From assembly GCA_900230115.1 (NCBI GenBank), contig LT907983.1, positions 4,134,774 to 4,198,773 on the forward strand: a DNA stretch of 64,000 nucleotides. The letters run 5' to 3'. Under the pieces are notes generated by a model. It did no database searches and was not told the origin of the DNA. It saw nothing but the letters and a program-made list of their open reading frames with translations. Made by a program: the position numbers and the translations under genes. The stretch comes from Spirosomataceae bacterium TFI 002 (lineage in GTDB: Bacteria; Bacteroidota; Bacteroidia; Cytophagales; Spirosomataceae). Positions 61,957 through 64,000 of the stretch are shown piece after piece (the first letter of the stretch is position 1; each line of letters starts with the position of its first letter).

Positions 61957-62619
61957 CTATTTCATTGCAAGCCCTTTACCATTTTGGTACATAAACTTTC
62001 CTAAGTCAAAAAGTGAATCGAGGGGTGATTTTCCAATCCAATCCATCATAGTATTTACTACCTTTTCTATCATGGTGTCAGACTTTTCGAAAGACTTACT
62101 TTCGTCAGTCATCCAAAAATCAATCACGCTTTTAGTAGCCATCCATATCATATCAGGGTAGCGTTGCATAATTTGAGGAACAGGTCTATTTTCTACTTCA
62201 CGCGTTTCTCTGCCTTCCATCATTAATTCTCCTGCATAGGCAAGAAAAGCACTTTTGGCACCATCTAATATTTTTGGAGTTTTAGAAGCAATGGGCTTAG
62301 CCATTTTTTGATAACTCTTAAGTAAAAAGCTTCTGTCTTCTTTTAATGCCTCAATAAGTGTGTAGTGAAATGCGAGTAATTTTTCTCTTATTGAATACCC
62401 TGAATAGACTTCTTCCTTTTGAATTTGTTCCAAAGTTTCAACAAAATATGCTTTCCATATTGCTTTCTCTATCTGCTCAAAAGAGTTGAAATGATCATAA
62501 AATTCCTTTTCGGCCATTTTGAGGCTCTTGGCGAAAGCATAAATAGAAGCAGGTTCATTACCATGCTCCATGATATGAGTCATATATGCCTTTCTGATTT
62601 TTGATTCGGTTACTGCCAT
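61957..62619 (-). CDS. TetR-family transcriptional regulator
   Basis: A 220-residue protein with a TetR-type N-terminal helix-turn-helix (IRKAYMTHIMEHGNEPASIY, FAKSLKMAEKEFYDHFNSFEQIEKAIW) and a helical C-terminal ligand domain. It sits six bases downstream of the MpaB-like gene and 26 bases upstream of the AarF-type kinase gene, all on the minus strand. The ligand is unknown; lipid or isoprenoid signals fit the partners. Confidence 0.85.
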   Translation of the reverse strand: MAVTESKIRKAYMTHIMEHGNEPASIYAFAKSLKMAEKEFYDHFNSFEQIEKAIWKAYFVETLEQIQKEEVYSGYSIREKLLAFHYTLIEALKEDRSFLLKSYQKMAKPIASKTPKILDGAKSAFLAYAGELMMEGRETREVENRPVPQIMQRYPDMIWMATKSVIDFWMTDESKSFEKSDTMIEKVVNTMMDWIGKSPLDSLFDLGKFMYQNGKGLAMK

Positions 62620-62625
62620 TATATT

Positions 62626-63615
62626 TTATTTGTAAATACTTGCCACAAGTGACGAAGTGTAATTGTATGTCTTTAACAAGGATAGAGGTATTTTTGTTGG
62701 CGGTACTTTCAACATATCTGCATATTTATCTCCCAATAAATACCGTGTTTGTGCTAGTATCATGTCATTTTCGATTTTGTTTGCGGCTAAAGTGTTAAAA
62801 CACTTTAATAAACTATGAGCTAATTCTACTCCTTCATTAGAGGTTTTAAATTGTCTTAAAGCAATGTGCTGATCTAGTTTCATTGCGTCTTTCATATTAT
62901 CAACTAATAACTCTTCCTCAATACCAAGGAATGACCCTGCAACTTTCCAAAAATGTAGGTAGGCTCTCTCATAATAGGAATCGAACATGACTCCCGTTTT
63001 ACGTAATCCCCGCATTACGATGATTGAAAACGCCAAATTTGTACCTATTAGATCTTCTTGGTTAATGGGTTCGCCATTAGCCATATTATATTTTTTACCA
63101 TGTTGGTGAACAAAAGACCTTACTGCGGCATGTAAGAGCCGAACCTTATTTAATGATATTACTGCCTTGCCGTTTTTCCAGTTATCGTAGTTTAAAATGC
63201 TTTGCAAAAAACTTCCAGTCTCTTTCAGTCTATTTAGTGTATCGGTTTTGATTCTATTAGTCATTACTAAAACTTGTGCACCTTTGGCTCCTAAATAGCA
63301 GTAGGGGAGAGCATAGCAACTTAAGGTCATACCTATTTCTATTGTATGTTTTTCGTAAAATTCACATGCTCTTATAATTTCTTTTTCTTTAGCCCAGCTA
63401 GGTATTTTACTATTTGCAGCTATGAAGTTATGAATTGTCGAAAATGACCTGTCTAATTTAGTTAGGTGTTTATAATCAGAAAGGTATGGCATCATCTCTC
63501 TAAGGGAATTGGCACCATGATCAATAATGAATTGAGCAATAGCAGCATCAGCTTCGGGGTCACCTATTGCTCTGTAAGCTTCAAGTTTTTGGTCTGTGAA
63601 TTTACTAATATTCAT
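62626..63615 (-). CDS. MpaB/DUF2236-type oxygenase-like protein
   Basis: A 329-residue protein, start set at ATG 63615 (NISKFTDQKLEAYRAIGDP) although the frame is open to 63693. The pattern LVMTNRIKTDTLNRLKETGSFLQSIL and VRLLHAAVRSFVHQHGKKY, then EPINQEDLIGTNLAFSIIVMRGL, matches the MpaB/DUF2236 group that includes rubber oxygenase (Lcp) and PhzM-like haem-binding members. Conserved His and Arg residues in LLHAAVRSFVHQHG are candidate haem ligands. It is the first gene of the trio with the TetR regulator and AarF-type kinase. Confidence 0.75.
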   Translation of the reverse strand: MNISKFTDQKLEAYRAIGDPEADAAIAQFIIDHGANSLREMMPYLSDYKHLTKLDRSFSTIHNFIAANSKIPSWAKEKEIIRACEFYEKHTIEIGMTLSCYALPYCYLGAKGAQVLVMTNRIKTDTLNRLKETGSFLQSILNYDNWKNGKAVISLNKVRLLHAAVRSFVHQHGKKYNMANGEPINQEDLIGTNLAFSIIVMRGLRKTGVMFDSYYERAYLHFWKVAGSFLGIEEELLVDNMKDAMKLDQHIALRQFKTSNEGVELAHSLLKCFNTLAANKIENDMILAQTRYLLGDKYADMLKVPPTKIPLSLLKTYNYTSSLVASIYK

Positions 63616-64000
63616 TTTACTAATTGAGAATTCAAAGTCACAACTGTGTGCTCTATGGTATTGTTTGAGTATGAGAAATAATTGTAAAATCATTCTTGGA
63701 TTTTAGAAAAATTTAAGACTTCACAGGCTTTGAAATTCTTCAAAAAAAAGCTGGAATTATTCTTTGCTTCAAAGTGTGTGAATCATTTTTCATAAACTGA
63801 AATAAATTATTGTATAAATTGTTTAATTTATTTTAGGAGGTTAATGTGCTTGTATTGTGGGTTTTAGTTTAATGTTCGCTGAGATTTTGTATCCGCTTAG
63901 TCAAATTCGGCACAATAATTGAAGTTAAACGCTTGAAGTAAACCTACTTTTCTTTTTGGTGTGAACCGAGAAAACGAAATTATATACAATTAGTGAAAAC
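63616..64000. other. Intergenic stretch at the window end
   Basis: 385 bases with no supported gene on either strand. It is very A/T rich and should contain the promoter of the MpaB-like unit. The window ends before any further gene starts. Confidence 0.5.

Noticed and set aside
1..64000. tRNA, rRNA or riboswitch genes
   Set aside because: No cloverleaf arms with TTCGA-type loops, rRNA segments or known riboswitch cores were recognised in the intergenic regions by eye.

Overview
The window is a low-GC chromosome segment from a member of the Bacteroidota, most likely Cytophagales. The evidence is the gene content: a fused aspartokinase-homoserine dehydrogenase, PLP decarboxylases, many secreted proteins with short signal peptides ending in Q, stand-alone LytTR regulators, a TPR-lipoprotein histidine kinase, and two secreted proteins ending in a near-terminal Gly-Cys domain. 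It is a mosaic of housekeeping genes and accessory cassettes. I see no rRNA, tRNA, CRISPR array, phage or intact transposon.

Layout. 0-9.4 kb: a ParD/ParE-type toxin-antitoxin pair, an L,D-transpeptidase, a VIT-family metal transporter, a LytTR/DUF4114 secreted-protein cassette bracketed by 75-bp direct repeats, an alpha/beta hydrolase, truA and a DedA-like membrane protein. 9.6-18.2 kb: an Ntn acylase, two tandem beta-helix paralogs, a lipoprotein, a sulfatase and an outer-membrane beta-barrel-like protein. 18.5-29.4 kb: a PsiD-like pyruvoyl decarboxylase, then a sulfide-oxidation block on the minus strand made of a TauE permease, two persulfide dioxygenase-rhodanese fusions, sulfide:quinone oxidoreductase and cytochrome bd oxidase, interrupted by a second sulfatase. 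29.6-39.9 kb: a DUF5060 glycosidase, a ceramidase-like protein with a PLP decarboxylase, an MscS channel, a GIY-YIG pseudogene, thrB-thrA, an ArsR regulator and a small membrane protein. 40.1-49.3 kb: a GH106-like rhamnosidase, a class V aminotransferase-fold enzyme plus a remnant of a paralog, an M28 peptidase, a Gfo/Idh/MocA enzyme, a GH28 polygalacturonase and an esterase; together they suggest pectin or rhamnogalacturonan breakdown without a SusC/D pair. 49.5-64 kb: a VWA protein, a GDPD, nth, a MOSC protein, a second LytTR/secreted-protein pair with a divergent histidine kinase-response regulator, marC, a SerC-like aminotransferase, and an AarF kinase/TetR/MpaB-like trio.

Most interesting signals. 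(1) A perfect inverted repeat, GTAAC-N4-GTTAC, lies upstream of three sulfide-related transcription starts (PDO1, SQR, TauE-PDO2). This suggests a single Crp/Fnr-type regulon linking H2S oxidation to the adjacent bd oxidase. (2) Three accessory segments are bracketed by direct repeats of flanking sequence: LytTR-DUF4114 (75-bp repeats), LytTR/HK/RR/beta-propeller (duplicated 3' end of marC) and the GH106-like gene (remnant 3' end of the neighbouring aminotransferase gene). This suggests a recurrent way of acquiring cassettes. (3) Two separate LytTR genes each pair with a secreted protein carrying a Gly-Cys C-terminal domain. Start codons were moved from the longest open frame where a signal peptide, family alignment or operator position argued for it; these choices are stated in each entry.
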